From: Trichoderma breve
Taxonomy: Eukaryota; Ascomycota; Sordariomycetes; Hypocreales; Hypocreaceae
NCBI RefSeq assembly: GCF_028502605.1
Contig: NC_079234.1
Coordinates: 1,488,001 to 1,552,000, forward strand
Length of the DNA: 64,000 nucleotides
Direction: 5' to 3'
Shown in pieces: positions 44,524 through 57,639 of this stretch (within the stretch, counting starts at the first letter, position 1; each line of letters starts with the position of its first letter). The notes beneath the pieces were generated by a model. The model was not told the origin of the DNA and ran no database searches. It worked only from the letters and a program-made list of their open reading frames with translations. Position numbers and translations under genes: made by a program.

Positions 44524-47500
44524 ATTTGCTGTGTTTGAAACCTGTGTCTTTAATCTCTCTTGTTCAGCTTGTGGCGTTGGTCCGTCGATAGCAAGTCCGC
44601 ATTGTATTAATACTCTCAATTCCCGATGATTGGCGCCTGGCCTGGCAGGCTGAGTCAAACCTGGTTACAAGGATTGGTCACTCACGCTTACACCACTAGC
44701 CTTCGTACGGAAATCATGGCGAATAACCGGCAAGGTACCAGAAAGGTACAGTTTCCGTGGGATGATACCGCAGTCTCAGCGCTTATTATCTCAGAGGAGC
44801 GTGCGAGTAACAACTAGGTATCTAGTGTACCTGGGCTGTATTGATGGGGGGTCCCGTTGTCATACGCATACGCATACATCAATATCCACTCACAAGCCCT
44901 ACCTTGCCATGGGTTCCCGTCCCGCACATTAGCTAGGTACCAGCATCCTGTGTCTCTTCGCTGAATTGTCAGCTTGCTCGTTTTCCTCTTATTGTGATGA
45001 TAGTCTTCATGCAACGCAACGGTATCGTTGACCTGGAGAAGAACGAGAGCGAGAGCATGGTTCAGCTGTGGGGAGCGGGGGCGGTGGTTCCATAGCTCCG
45101 GTCGGTTCGAATGGACTGGCATTTGAGGACATGGAACATGGAACATGGAGGATTCTGCACAGGTTGTCATACGGAATTCATTACTATCGGTATCTGCGAC
45201 AGAAACCATCCGCTGCTTACTAGGGACTATGTATGCCAGGAGCCCAAAGCAGACGGACGTCGCCATCTCTTGCCGTGTCGCCGCTAGTGATAAGCAAAGG
45301 AATGGAAGGATTTGAGGGTCCAAAACACGCACTGACAAATTAAACGTGTCCAAGGGCCCTGTCAGCCTACATATAACCGGGTGTCTACATACACGTACCC
45401 TGCCTGGTAGGTACACTCCGTCCAGCTGCGTACGTGTATAGTTACAGTACAGGCAAGCCATGCGGCATTATGCTGCTGAGAATCGGGTCAACCCCAGGTA
45501 GCAGGGCCTTTTCTAATGAGCTTCAGCATGATCTGGAACCAAATACGAAAGCCTACCATGGACGGTACACAACAGATGCTACCTACTACCCAGTACCATG
45601 GATACTCCAAGACGCTTTGTCCAGTGCCTGCCAAGGCAGGAATTTTTTGGAGGAATCAATCCATGTACGGTATTACACCGCTTTCTTGAATATGTAACTA
45701 GACCCTACTTCCTTTGGAGCGGACTCAATCCATTCCATCTGCGGTTTACGCCGCTTTCCTGAATAACTAAAGCCCCTACTTGAAGCGGACTCAATCCATC
45801 TACGGTTTATGCCGCTTTCCTGAATAAATATAGCCCCTACGTCTTATTCTTTTTATACGGAGACGCCTCCTCCATTGTCTTGTGTGCGTGGGCTCAAAGT
45901 AATCGCCCTCCCTGTCTTGCCAGTCCCCTGTCGCGACAGCACATCTCCGTATCGCTCTCCGGGGCTGCCTCCGGGGTCTTATGCTGATGCTAAATAGACG
46001 AGCGATAGGCTTAATGGGGTGTGAGTGTGGCTTGATAGCGATGTTAGCACTTGAAGACACCACTATGTACAACAGACTCAACCAACAGGGGTCTTGGGCG
46101 AGGGCAGCGTTCCGTGGGATTCCGCGCAGTCCGAGATCCTGCGGGGAGTAGAATGGGTCATAATTGGTGGTAGGATTTGATGATTTTCTTTTATACAGGT
46201 GTCAATGCATGGAAGGTTGTGTTACACAACAGTCTGGCATTCTAGAAGTCTGCAGAAACCACCATCACGTTGACGGGAGATAGAAATGTGGCGGTATTGA
46301 CACAGCGATCCATCCCAGCTACACCAGCGCCTTCATTGAGCCTTGGCGAAAGGTCAAAGGTGGAGCGTTTGACGTTTCTGCAGCAGCCGGATTTCATACA
46401 TGAAAGTACTAATCTTGTATTCTGCTCTGTATGAGAACCTTGGTAGCGAAAGACCCGCCCGCCTTGCTAGGATATCTCTCTCTGTCTCTCGACCCTGGTC
46501 CGCCTACGTACATGTGCTAGTATTCATCCCCTCCACACGTGTGTATGGGTAAATGTAACAGGTACCGCGCGGAGTACACAGCGGAGATAAGATGGAGTGC
46601 TAGTCAAGTTCATCTCAACTCCTCCGTACCATTCCAGCCAGCCAAAACATATCCACTCCATTCGTTGTTCATCCATCAGTCAGTCATTGGATCACACCGC
46701 TTGCCTGTTTCTTCCAGGCCCACATGCCGTAGAGAAAGGTCTCAATTCAGCAGCCCGATTCACATCCCATGCTTCGGTTGGGTTCTCGGCCCAATTACAA
46801 AAATGCCTCACGCGAGCAAGGCATTCAAATACTACCCTCAAGTTCACATGGAAACAGAGACAACACGTGCGGGCGGACATGCAGGCACCCCCGGATCTCT
46901 CCTCCATCTCGTGAAATCCTCGGCTCTCCATTCCGATGAACCACGTTTTTGATCAGCCCGGTGTGACATGACAGCGTAGGGTCAATGCATATGCTGGCAC
47001 ATAGTGTTTTAGATGCAAGAACTCATGATAACCAGAGCACTGGGAAACTCCAGCGGACTTGGTCATTTGTCTTTCAATACGCCAAGACAATGACGACTGT
47101 GAGGATGCAGCACGAGCCGACAAACTAATGCTCACATGTAAGCAGAGCAACCTTGCCAATGCAGCAATCCCATGCTGCTATCAATAATTCCATCACGTCG
47201 TAACCCTCAGCTTGGTGCTTACCCGTATCTCATTGAATGGTTTCAATGTAGTATCTTTTTCGGTATTAGGCCAATCACACGCACTAAGATACGAGCAAAC
47301 GCAAGTTCTCGGGCATTTCAGCACATACTTTTACCGATCCATGGATCAATGGATATGGATTATTTACATACACAGCAACACACTGCCTAAAATAGTGGAT
47401 TTCTGAGCGCTAAACATGTTGCCAGCTATCTTAGGCGGCGGTAAGAGGTAGCACTGCAGTTCTGACAAAGAAAAGGCAAGAATCCTGCCTCAGCCAGCTT

Positions 47501-50500
47501 AAACGAGATACTGTACTTGTCCTTAGCATGGCCCGCCTTCAACTGCAAGGGCGTGTCTCTGACTGGGATCTGCCTCCCTCAATGCCACCCGTTTGCATAA
47601 TCATCAACCAGGAGATTAGCCTGTGGCAGATCCCATCCTTCTGGTAGGATGTCACCTTGCCATTTCATGCTCAGCGGCTGCCATGGCGCAATGGTCGGCA
47701 TGCATATTTTCACTGCGGAGCATACTGGGAGGGCTCCAGCTCCAGTTTCAGTTTCATCCAATCTCCCGGCTTAAGGGATTTTCCAATGGACGTCCCCTCT
47801 CTTGAAATGACCGATCCCGTCATGAAAGCATCGTCATGCTAGCACCAGATTTTAGGCCCAGTTCTACCCACCATCAAGGCTACAACAGATCGAGATTTAA
47901 CCGCCGGGGGCTGTCGCAGATCCTCCTGCTATGGTTGCTGACTCTTTTCCTAAGCCGGAATCCCTTTCATCTATTAGCTTGGTTTTATGAAACTGCTAGT
48001 AGTGGGTTGTCAACAACATGGCGCAGATGCTATGTAGACCCACAGGTGCCAAAGGCCCGTGTTGCCCCCAAAAAAGAAATTCCCGCCTTTTCAAGTAAAA
48101 GCTTCATATTACGCTCTTTTTCTGAGTTATTTCGACTTTACTACAAATTGTGTATTGCGGGTGAAAGCCCATTCATCTATCTACACATACCACGATGGAA
48201 TCTATCTCTCGCAGTGCGACATCTCCCTGTATTTGTATTTCCCATTTTTACACTAGAGGACTCCATCTCCAGCAACCTGCTGGAACCGTGCTGGCCGATG
48301 GCTCCGTGACGGCATTGTAATAAGACCGAGCATACTATTTTCTATTTTCTACTACGGGTATTATAGTCTCTAGCTTTACACAGAATCCAGGATACCACCC
48401 AGTCGCAGATATCCTTATCTCCCTACAAATCACCGGGAATGGTCTCTCTAGTCCGTATCTTTAGTACGTAATATTGCAGTAGTCTTGAGCAGGCTTCATA
48501 ACACATCGTCAGTTCGCCCAATGCCAAAGCTGTTAGTATACATATTTTGGCCTACTCGGCCCTGGCACCTTGAATCATTTGCCGACGGGAGGTATTTTGG
48601 GCCGACTCGAATCCCGTACGGAGTAAATTCGCTGTGTATGGTAATGTGTAAGCCTCCGCGATTCCGCAACTTAGCTGTTCAACGCTCCGCGCTAATTGAA
48701 ACCCATCTGATGCGGCTCTCCCGGGAATCGACTAGTCTCATTCTTACCCCTAGAGCACTTGAGATCTGCCGTCATACAAATGCCCTCCCATGCACAGACC
48801 TTGTGTTTAATGGCCAGTCTAGGGTGTGTTTTGTCTCCGTCAAACAAAGACCGGAGACATTTATAAGCTGATCGGAGGAGTCTCACCTATTCTTCTATCA
48901 TCTACGAATATGTCAGCTGGCCCATGCTTATTCTTTCTGTCGGCATTGCCCAGTGCCCAGGGCACTGATGAGGGGAAAGCAGGGGTTGTTGTTTAGGGGT
49001 GTGGCAGAAGGGAGTTTCTTCATGGATACGTAGCTTATATCTGTTCGATACAACCTCGGTATTCGACTTCTGAAAAAAGTAAACATACGCAGCACCTACA
49101 GGGCACAGGGCATCTAATGCAGCTGCGATACGACTACCACACGATGACACGAGCTTCAGCGAGAGTTAGTGCTTAGTATAGTATTCAGGGAATGTGTCAC
49201 TGGTATGGAGTACATGCAGTTATCATCACGATAACAAGATAAAAAGCAATACACAGTGTGCCACCATTTGCCTACTCCAGCACGACATTTCAACAAATGA
49301 AAATTGACATCCGTCCATCGCCTTTTCCTCATCTCAAATGCATATAAAAGACCAATACATTCTTTGTCTGCTGTTCTAGGGCCCGATTACATAAGTTCTG
49401 CAGGATTGCAGATCTTTCGTTTTCTAGCTTTTTATTCCGAGTCGGACTCTCGCTAAGCACCCGATATTTCCGGCCGTCGGAAAGCTACACGATCAATGCA
49501 GACCGAAGGATTCTGAATCCTGCGTATCACAGGGTTCTTCATTAGGAGGCGCAGCCCGTAGGAGTTACTTGCTGGCTAGTAGACCGCGCGTACATAGCAT
49601 GATGTAAGAAAAACCAGATTAAGTGTTGTAGTTTATGCGCCTGTCGTATGTGAAGCGTATGAACTGTCGCGCAACTACTTCGTGAACACTAGCCACAATG
49701 ACAATCGAGAACTGTACGCCTACCGCTGTATCTATTTGCATGATATATAGGGCTTCTCTAATATAATAATTACGATTATATATTATATACAAAGCTGTAT
49801 TCTTACAAGGGCGCAGCGAATGTGGCAGGTGTAGGTCAGTTCCATGAGTAATAGTTGGCTGTTGTTGTTGTTGTATTTCTTAGTGCCCGTGACCACTAAG
49901 TATAAGGCTGCTGAGTGCTAGTAATAGTTGGCTGTCACATCGTTATTACTGTCTAGGTATTCTTCTTGCATCAAAGAGTTGATGTGAAGTTGAGCTAAGT
50001 GGAATATACTAAAATGGTGGGCCTGGTAAACGGCAAAAAGCTTGCTTTCCTTCAACCGCCGTAGAGTCTTCGCATCTTGTGTACAAACTGAAGCAACTGG
50101 CAGCAGATCAATGATCTATATCCTATTCATGTAATTAGGTTATGTATTTAGTTACTAAATTGCGTAACATCTATAGAAGCGCACAAGCCGTTTGTTTGTA
50201 AAAGGTCTACCAACTTCCGTCTGTTTTCATGTCAGAAAGGGTAGAGTTGCCATATATATGACTATAGATATGAATCTCAACGCTATTTTAAAACCTCACA
50301 TGGAGACACACAATACCAAATGAAGAGTCAAAGTTAACAGTATTGATGTGAGTTGTCAAGAGATCTTCAATGCCGCGTTACCTCATGAGTCAATTACATC
50401 AATACACTTATAGGCGCCATAAAGTTATAAGGGCAGCCCCTTTATGTCTCCGCCTATTCAAGTAAATAAGGAAAGGCGATAATAACCTTCCCATAGAATG

Positions 50501-53239
50501 GTTGAACATGTTATAATCGTTTCAATATGATATGACATTAGTGTTCTAGAACAAGACCGTAAGAACGGAGGTACACGTATGGGATGTTTTTCCCACATGC
50601 GATGTCACGGTGGCGACAATTGATCTGCAAAGGGGAAGTGAGGTTGTATGCTTTACCAAATGAATTCACATTGCCACGTCACTAGGCAATTATCAATGAT
50701 AGCAGCCCGGTTTGGATTCGCCAAGTAAAAAAAAAGGAGTTGCTTGCACCCCCAACACAGTCCAGTACCCCTATCCAGGCAGCAACCAACAGACCAATGA
50801 CACAACCTAGTCAACGCTGGTCACCATTTCGAGGCTGACTTGCGTATTCGTGACTAAAATCCATTCAAACTGATTGTCACATACTCGTATCTACTCAGCC
50901 GCGCCTGATTAGGTATCTGTGTCCCGGTTCCGCAGTTGTTGTCGAAGAAAGCCTCTATCGGCCACCCTTTTTCTTCAACGCTCTTTGAACCATCTTCAAG
51001 GTATGATATGTATAGAAATTCGGAATCCATTAAGATATTGATCGTTTACAAGCTACTCGCATTGTTTACGTAGAATGGTACTCGCTGTGGCCTAAAATGG
51101 CTCTGCTATAAAGGGATAAAGCTAGTAAGAGCTATCTATAAATATAAGTATATTCGTAAGTAATACATGTCTATCATTCGACGGAATGAGGAGCTTACTC
51201 CTTCCAAAGTTGCCTAGTAACAAATTACTTTTACATAGGATGCCAACCTGTAATATCATTACAGGCGGTAAGGTAATGATGATAAGTTTATTTCGAGTCT
51301 ACGACCTCAACGATTTCATCATTGCTCTTTTATCGTCTTCTACAAATATTGCATTTCACTCTACAAATCACAGAAGCACGAAGAAAAACAGAACTTCCCT
51401 TTCAGGATCTCTTTTCTCTGGAATACCCTATACAGAAGGCTGTTCGTATTGCAGTGTTGTTTTGCGACACTTGGTAATTCCAAGCCACACCATGAGTTTC
51501 CAGTCAAAGACGCCGCAGCTCCCGCGCTTACTTTGACGCTCCATTCCTTACAGTACGACTCGAGAGCAGGGCTGTGTATGGAGTAGCGCCTACTCTGTAT
51601 TACAATATCTTTTGTAAACAAAGACCTAAAAGAAGCCTAAGTACTAGGTAGAGCAATTTGGCAAAGCGCCTGACATGGTTTAAGGCCATGGGTACGAGGT
51701 AGCTTGCAAACTCTAGCTAAGATGGTGGGTGGATGGCTGTGGATTGGTGTGTGGAGGCGCGGCCCGAGGTGGAACCCACTAAGAGTTGGAAAGTCTGGAG
51801 CTTCAATTAATATGGATTTATCTTTCGTCCGATGGCAATAAAAAACTCAGCCGTCCTATGTCCGCATGAAGCTGAATGATGAACTAATCTACTAAAAGAC
51901 ACAAAGCGCGCCTCCATACAGCCCAAATTTCCTGTTAGTCCAGCTCTCTTGTTCCCGATGTCTAGTACCTAATGCCGCAGACCAGAGTTGATGACTTCAT
52001 TTGGGGATGAGATGAGACATGCCGGGGTTATCGGCGTCCTTATTTAATGGGTCGCGCCCATGCTATTTTGTCATCAGGCGTTTTTCGCCGTACTCGGTAC
52101 TTCTAAAGTGAGGAAACAGGGGGATGCTCGGCGAGACAGGGAAATGATTTAGACAGATGTCAGATGTTGTAGTGTGATGATCATCTGCTGGTAAGCCCTA
52201 AGATAGCAAATCAAGGTGTGCACTCCGCAGGGGGGGAGTGTGGTAAGATACATGTATTCAACTGCATGTAGGCAGTTACTAATTTGGGTAAACCACTTCT
52301 CTAAATGCACGTAAAAAAAAGTCGCTATTTTGTTGAGTGTTTAAATCCAGTCGGATATTTTCCTCCGTTACTCCGCTCCGAGTAGCTATTAGGATTCTCA
52401 CGCCGGTTTTGCGGCCGACACTTGTGTGTCTCTCTGCAGCCTCCTCATTGGGTTAAATCTGGCCGAGCTTACGGGAAACCCGGTCGTACCACGTGGAGCA
52501 CTAATGGGATCCTACTGGTATCAGTGATATGGGTGTATGATGAATGCCGAGGCTACCATCGACATCTCTTGTTTCTAGAGTGCGGAATTCCGGACACCGA
52601 GAACCTGGAAAGAACGTCCTCCGTCAATGTTAAAGTCCGTATTTAAAGATATCGCTGTGCTATGTAAATCACATAATCTTACGTAGAAACAGCCTGCTAT
52701 AACTTTTGGGATACTCTTATAAGTGGCTCATAGCGGACGTCGGGATATACACCCCGAGAATCATGAGAGACTGTCCTTGCGCCGTGGGTTTTCTGGTACC
52801 ATAGATGGCCTTACCTCAGCTTACAGACTAGAATTGAGCCGTAACAGTGACATGAAGCTATACCAATGGTAGTAGATCTGTAACCCTTCGTTGGTTCATG
52901 CACCCGCGCGGTGGTAGACTCCTTCCGCCAAAGCGGGCCGAGATCATCATATTGGCAACACCCTCATAGGATGTTGTGTATCGAAGTGGTTAGTTAGATC
53001 TAGCCCCTCTAGAATAGATCGTAGCAACCAATGGAACTCTGTTCCCCTCTTCAATATATATTTGCGTCTTCCGCTCATCAGCTGTGATTCTGTCTCTTTG
53101 AAAGGCCGATCCTCCGAGCCACCCCTTTTAAACATCAACCCCGACAACCGAGTATCAAATTTTGACAATCAGCAACTAGTATCATCGAAGAACGATCTCG
53201 AATAATATTGATTGAGAAGAAGGTCCTGCTTCACTAACC
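44524..53239. other. 8.7-kb gene-poor region
   Basis: This is by far the longest stretch without a gene. Open frames up to 215 codons (44814-45461) and 157 codons (47836-48309) have random-looking composition, no domains and no credible introns. The segment 49.6-51.5 kb is noticeably AT-rich, with near-pure AT at about 49750-49795 and GTT repeats near 49860. A three-copy tandem repeat lies at 45651-45842. I found no transposase, reverse transcriptase, long terminal repeats or inverted repeat ends, but a strongly decayed element cannot be excluded by eye. The first few hundred bases must include the regulator promoter, and the last few hundred the promoter of the FAD monooxygenase. Confidence 0.45.
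45651..45842. repeat. three imperfect ~65-bp tandem repeats
   Basis: Three diverged copies occupy about 45651-45714, 45715-45780 and 45781-45842. Each has the order ACTCAATCCAT, then CGGT(A/T)TA, then CCGCTTTC(C/T)TGAATA, then GCCCCTAC or its variant. Copies two and three are closest; the first has more substitutions. The run does not encode a repeated protein. Confidence 0.8.
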
Positions 53240-54804
53240 ATGGTGGACCAAGCAGAACGCCCCTTCCGGATTATTGTCGTGGGTGGTGGAGTGGCTGGAA
53301 TAGTTGCTTCTAATGCTCTTCAGAGGCTTGGTGTCGACCATGTTGTTCTCGAGAAGTATTCCGACATTGCACCCCCTCTTGGTGCAGGTATCTCTATGTG
53401 GCCACATGGCCTTCGTGTCCTACATCAGCTAGGCTACCTTCCTGCAATCCAAAAGGCTTCTGTCCCAATTTCCCGATTTTGCTCTCGAGATCCATCTGGA
53501 CGACTGATTCACGACAATCTTCTGTATACCCATGTCGAGAAGAAGTAAGTTTAGAAATACAATGTGCCGTTGACTTGGGCACTGGCTTTCTTTTGTCAAA
53601 GTACCACTATAATAAATGGATATAATCTGACTATTGCTAGCCATGGAATTGGATTTTATCCCCTAGAGCGACAAAACTTCTTGCAAATTCTCTACGACGG
53701 ACTACCAGACAAATCATTCATCAGGACAAATGCCGGAGTCGAAGATGTAGCGCAATTCGCGGACCGAGTCGAGGTTAAGCTCAAAGATGGCAGTGTTGAA
53801 GTTGGCGACATGGTCCTTGGCTGCGATGGTGTCCATAGCCACATGCGAACCTTGATGTGGCAACACGCCGGGAAGACTTCCCCTGGCTTGATACCAAACA
53901 CAGAGAAGACTTGTATGTTGATACACCATCCGTATCTTGCAATGTTCACTGTTGATTGTACTAACATTGTGGCACTATAGCCCTTAAAACATCCTGGAAG
54001 ACTCTGGCAATGACAACGCCACCCATACCCGAGCTTGGCGACAGCTACCTTACTGTGACATACAACAGTGGAATAACATTCCTCGCAACATCTCAGCCAC
54101 ACGCTGTGTACTTTTTCGTCATTTTTGCTCTTGACAAGCCCTTCACTTGGCCTCACCGTGAACGCCACACGGAGGAGGAAGCTCAACTATTGGCCGAAAC
54201 TATCATGGATAAACCCGTCACTGAAGAGTTGCTTTTCGGAGAAGTTTGGAGACGCCGTACTCGAGCCGTTGTCATCTCTCTTGAGGAATGTGTGATGGAT
54301 CACTGGCACCATGGCAGAATTGTTCTGGCTGGTGATGCCGTCCACAAGGTTCATCCGAATATGGCTCTAGGTGGAAACTCTGCTATCGAGGGAGTGACTC
54401 GAGTGATTAACAACATCCACAACATTATGCAGACTACCAAGGGACCGAAACCAAGCGGGACAGCTTTGAGCCATGCATTTGCGGCATATGAAAAAGAGAT
54501 GAAGCAGCGAATGAGAGAGCTCATGGATATCAGCAACATGGTTGCCAAGATGCATACATATGCCACGCCAGTTCACAAGCTGCTAGCCAACTGGATTCTT
54601 CCCATTGCCAATGATAGGCTCTTTGCGAATCACATGGGTGGATACCTGTCTGCAGGTCCAAAGCTCAACTTTTTGCCCTCCATTGGCTTTACGAATGGAT
54701 TGATGGAATGGAAAGTGAAGCCAGACGACTATGATGAAAAGAAGAGTCTTGAAAAAGAGATTCGAATCACGACTACGATCTCCGAATTATCCATTAGCGC
54801 GTAA
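53240..54804 (+). CDS. FAD-dependent monooxygenase, PaxM/salicylate-hydroxylase type (466 aa)
   Basis: Three exons: 53240-53544, 53641-53912, 53981-54804; introns 96 bp (phase 2) and 68 bp (phase 1). It has the three group A flavoprotein motifs: V-V-G-G-G-V-A-G near residue 15, G-C-D-G-V-H-S-H-M-R in the middle, and G-D-A-V-H-K-V-H-P-N near residue 310, followed by G-G-N-S-A-I-E-G. This arrangement is typical of PaxM-like epoxidases and salicylate-hydroxylase-like enzymes of fungal secondary metabolism. The C-terminus (L-A-N-W-I-L-P-I-A) is moderately hydrophobic and may associate with membrane. There is no signal peptide. It is 8.7 kb from the main cluster and 1.3 kb from the SDR gene, so it could be an outlying tailoring gene or part of a separate small oxidative group. 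Confidence 0.88.
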
Positions 54805-56140
54805 AATGCGCTACCTGTTTATTTGACAACTGCTCTGGGAGAGATTAACTAGAATCGCGCTTCACCGGAGCTGCACCATTTTACTTTGGGGGAACGTCTT
54901 CTAGACAGAGAAAGAAGACATTAGTGCTAGAAGGAAAGTTTCTACTGATGAATTTGAGATGAGCAGCGTTTTTGCCATGATAATATGTACAGGAGTTGGA
55001 TGTCTTGAATTTGTTAATGCATTTGCTATCTTGTTGGTATCCAATTTCCTTTTATTAGAGTAAAGAATGATGAAGGCTACGTGGTCGATTAAAGAGAAAA
55101 AAAAGATAAATTATCAAGAAGCTTTATTTCACGTTCATGTCAAGCTAATGTCACTTGAACGTATAGTTCATTTAGAAGGCTATTGCCTGTGATGTTGACG
55201 AGATACGATGTACCACACTAAACATGGTGGACTTGTGTCAAGCTCTCGCAGCATCAATAATCACTGCATTCTAAAGATAGTCAAGAGCTAGCTATAATTT
55301 AGTGATTAACCATCTACACTATATGCCACTCTAGTTTCGTAGTTTAAAGTTGATGTGTTCCGAATCCACAACGGCTAGCGCCCAGCTACCGTCATGGCAT
55401 TCACGGACCCTTGCATAAGAAGATGGACTTTGACGGCCGTCATTAACCTAAAAGATCCGCTCGTGGTTCTTGGCAGTAACTAAGAGCAGATCATCATGGA
55501 GATTACTCCGTAGATTGCCACGAGATGTACTCGTATAGATACCGTATTCGGCTCAACCAAGTCAACCTTCGCACAAAAGACTTGCGGTGGTATCGGCGCC
55601 AAGGTCCCTTAATGCCGTCAAATCGTCCGCATGCTTGGCGCCGGACAATCATGAAAATGGTGTGGTAGGATTAATATTTTGCGAGCACAGCCTCAATTGC
55701 CGCAGGACGGATCGGATTGGCTGATTCCCCTGTCAGGCGTGTCCACTCCGTATCTCCGAATCCTCTGCATCTAAGCTCTTCTCGGACCCCGCGTTGTCCG
55801 CACCTCCACAAAGGCCAGGAATCCTCTCGGGCACGGAGCTCAGAATCCGTGACTATGCCCAAAGAGCGCCACAAATGCTTGTGATGATGACAGCGACCCA
55901 ACGGCATAGATAAGATCAATGGATGTTAAAAAAAAGAAAAAAAATTCCATATATAATGAGCTGGGTGTCAATCCTTTGCTCTGGTCTAATTCTCCCAAAC
56001 TCCTCCATCAACAGCAACAAAGCCCAGTAAAAGCCCAACCCGCAAGACGCAAAGTGCTACTCGTTCCAGTTCGCCATTGACGCAAGAGCCAACACTATAG
56101 ACCAACTCCCCATAGAAAAAAGGCAACAAATCTCGCCAAA
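54805..56140. other. intergenic, no gene seen
   Basis: The 3' flank of the FAD monooxygenase and the promoter of the SDR gene lie here. A pyrimidine/CA-rich leader precedes 56141 (many CAACA and CCAACT steps at 55995-56130). A minus-strand frame at 55671-55919 shows no family features. Confidence 0.45.
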
Positions 56141-57244
56141 ATGCCTGGTACTATGAGCTTTATGAAACAGTCCTTCCCGGGCGCCCCCAAATTCACGGAC
56201 AAGGATGTCCCAGATTTGACCGGAAAGGTGTGTAAAACATCCTCAGCAGCTTGCTTCCGCTTACACCATCGCTAATGCTGGATTTGATAGACTGTCATTG
56301 TCACTGGTTCCAACACTGGTCTGGGCAAGGTTATGGCCCAGGTCCTCTACTCCAAGAATGCCAAGGTCTACATGATGGCTCGATCTGAGGAAAAGACCAA
56401 GACCGCCATTGACAGCATTAAGTCAACGGTCACTAAGTCTGCTGGTGAACTCATCTACCTGAAGCTTGATCTTTCCGATATCCCAAGTGCCAAGGCCTCA
56501 GCTGAGGAGTTCTTGCGCCGCGAGAAGAACCTCCACCTGCTGTTCAACAATGCCGGTGTTGGATACCCTGAGCCTGGCAGCAAGACGAGCCAAGGTTATG
56601 AGCTCCAGCTGGGTGTCAACTGTCTTGGAACATTCACCTTCACCAAGACTCTGACTCCTGCCCTCGTCGAGACCGCTAAGACAGCACCAAGAGACTCCGT
56701 TCGCGTCATCTGGGTTTCATCTTCAGCCGCCGAGGCCATTGCTCCCAAGAACTACGTCGAGAACCTCTCCAAGATCGAGAAGATGGGTGCTTTCGAGCAG
56801 TACTGCGTCAGCAAGCTCGGAAACTACTGGCACGCTACTGAGTTCGCTGCTCGCTACAAGGCTGCTGGTGTTGTCTCCATCCCTCTGAACCCCGGCAACC
56901 TCGACTCCGACTTCTGGCGTACTCAGGGCAAATTGATGACTTGCATCCTGCGAAAGACCCTCCTGTACCCTCCCATCTACGGTGCTTATACCAATCTCTT
57001 CGCTGCCTTCTCTCCTGAAGTCACCCTTGAGAAGTCAGGCTCTTTCGGTAAGAAATCTCATTTAATCCTTTATACGGGTTAGAAACTACAGATAGCTAAC
57101 TGAGATACAGTCGCCCCGTGGGGTCAGTTTTGGAACGTTTCCAAGGAGATGGTTGCGGGCTCCATTCCCAAGTCTGAAGGAGGCACTGGCATTGCCGCCA
57201 GCTTCTGGGACTGGACTGAAGCTCAGATCAAGCCTTACGTCTAA
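56141..57244 (+). CDS. short-chain dehydrogenase/reductase, retinol-dehydrogenase-like (325 aa)
   Basis: Three exons: 56141-56227, 56291-57047, 57111-57244; introns 63 bp each, phases 0 and 1. The Rossmann motif T-G-S-N-T-G-L-G follows directly after the first intron. N-N-A-G, the catalytic S-S-S stretch and Y-C-V-S-K (YxxxK) are present, as is the P-G motif after the active site (L-N-P-G). Length and layout match classical NADP(H)-type SDRs of the WW-domain oxidoreductase/retinol dehydrogenase group, common in fungi. Strong codon bias points to good expression. It neighbours a FAD monooxygenase and, tail to tail, a multicopper oxidase. The substrate is unknown. Confidence 0.9.
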
Positions 57245-57639
57245 TTAAAAAAGCGTTGGAGATGTGGACCATGAGACTTTGCTTTTTCTTTTTTCCTAGA
57301 CTTTCGGAGTTGGAGTGGTTTAATAAATGAAGACCGGATGCTTTCTATACTCTCGAGATATTCAGCTGTGGGAGCCAGAGCTAGCGACCATGTTGCTTGA
57401 TTAGGTTTATGTTGTTACGTCAAATTTGGAATCAATGATACTCTTTATTTACACTTTTCATTTCTCTTCACCTCGCTGTCTCTTGTTTATTACCTTACCA
57501 TGCCCATGGCCGAACGCGAGCAATACATGTACACGATTCGCAAGCTGCATGGACGAAAATACAACACAACGCAAGTTAGAAAGCGATTATTTTTTACTGC
57601 ATTAGCTTTATTGTGAAACCTTCCCATTTACTTCCATGT
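57245..57639. other. convergent intergenic region
   Basis: The 3' ends of the SDR (plus) and the multicopper oxidase (minus) genes are 395 bp apart. The sequence is AT-rich with T runs near 57285 and AATAAA at 57321, compatible with polyadenylation. No gene. Confidence 0.55.

Noticed and set aside
44814..45461. 215-codon minus-strand open frame upstream of the regulator
   Set aside because: Random-looking composition and no recognisable domain; it spans GC-rich promoter-like sequence.
47836..48309. 157-codon open frame in the gene-poor region
   Set aside because: Composition is random, with no codon bias, signal peptide or family resemblance.
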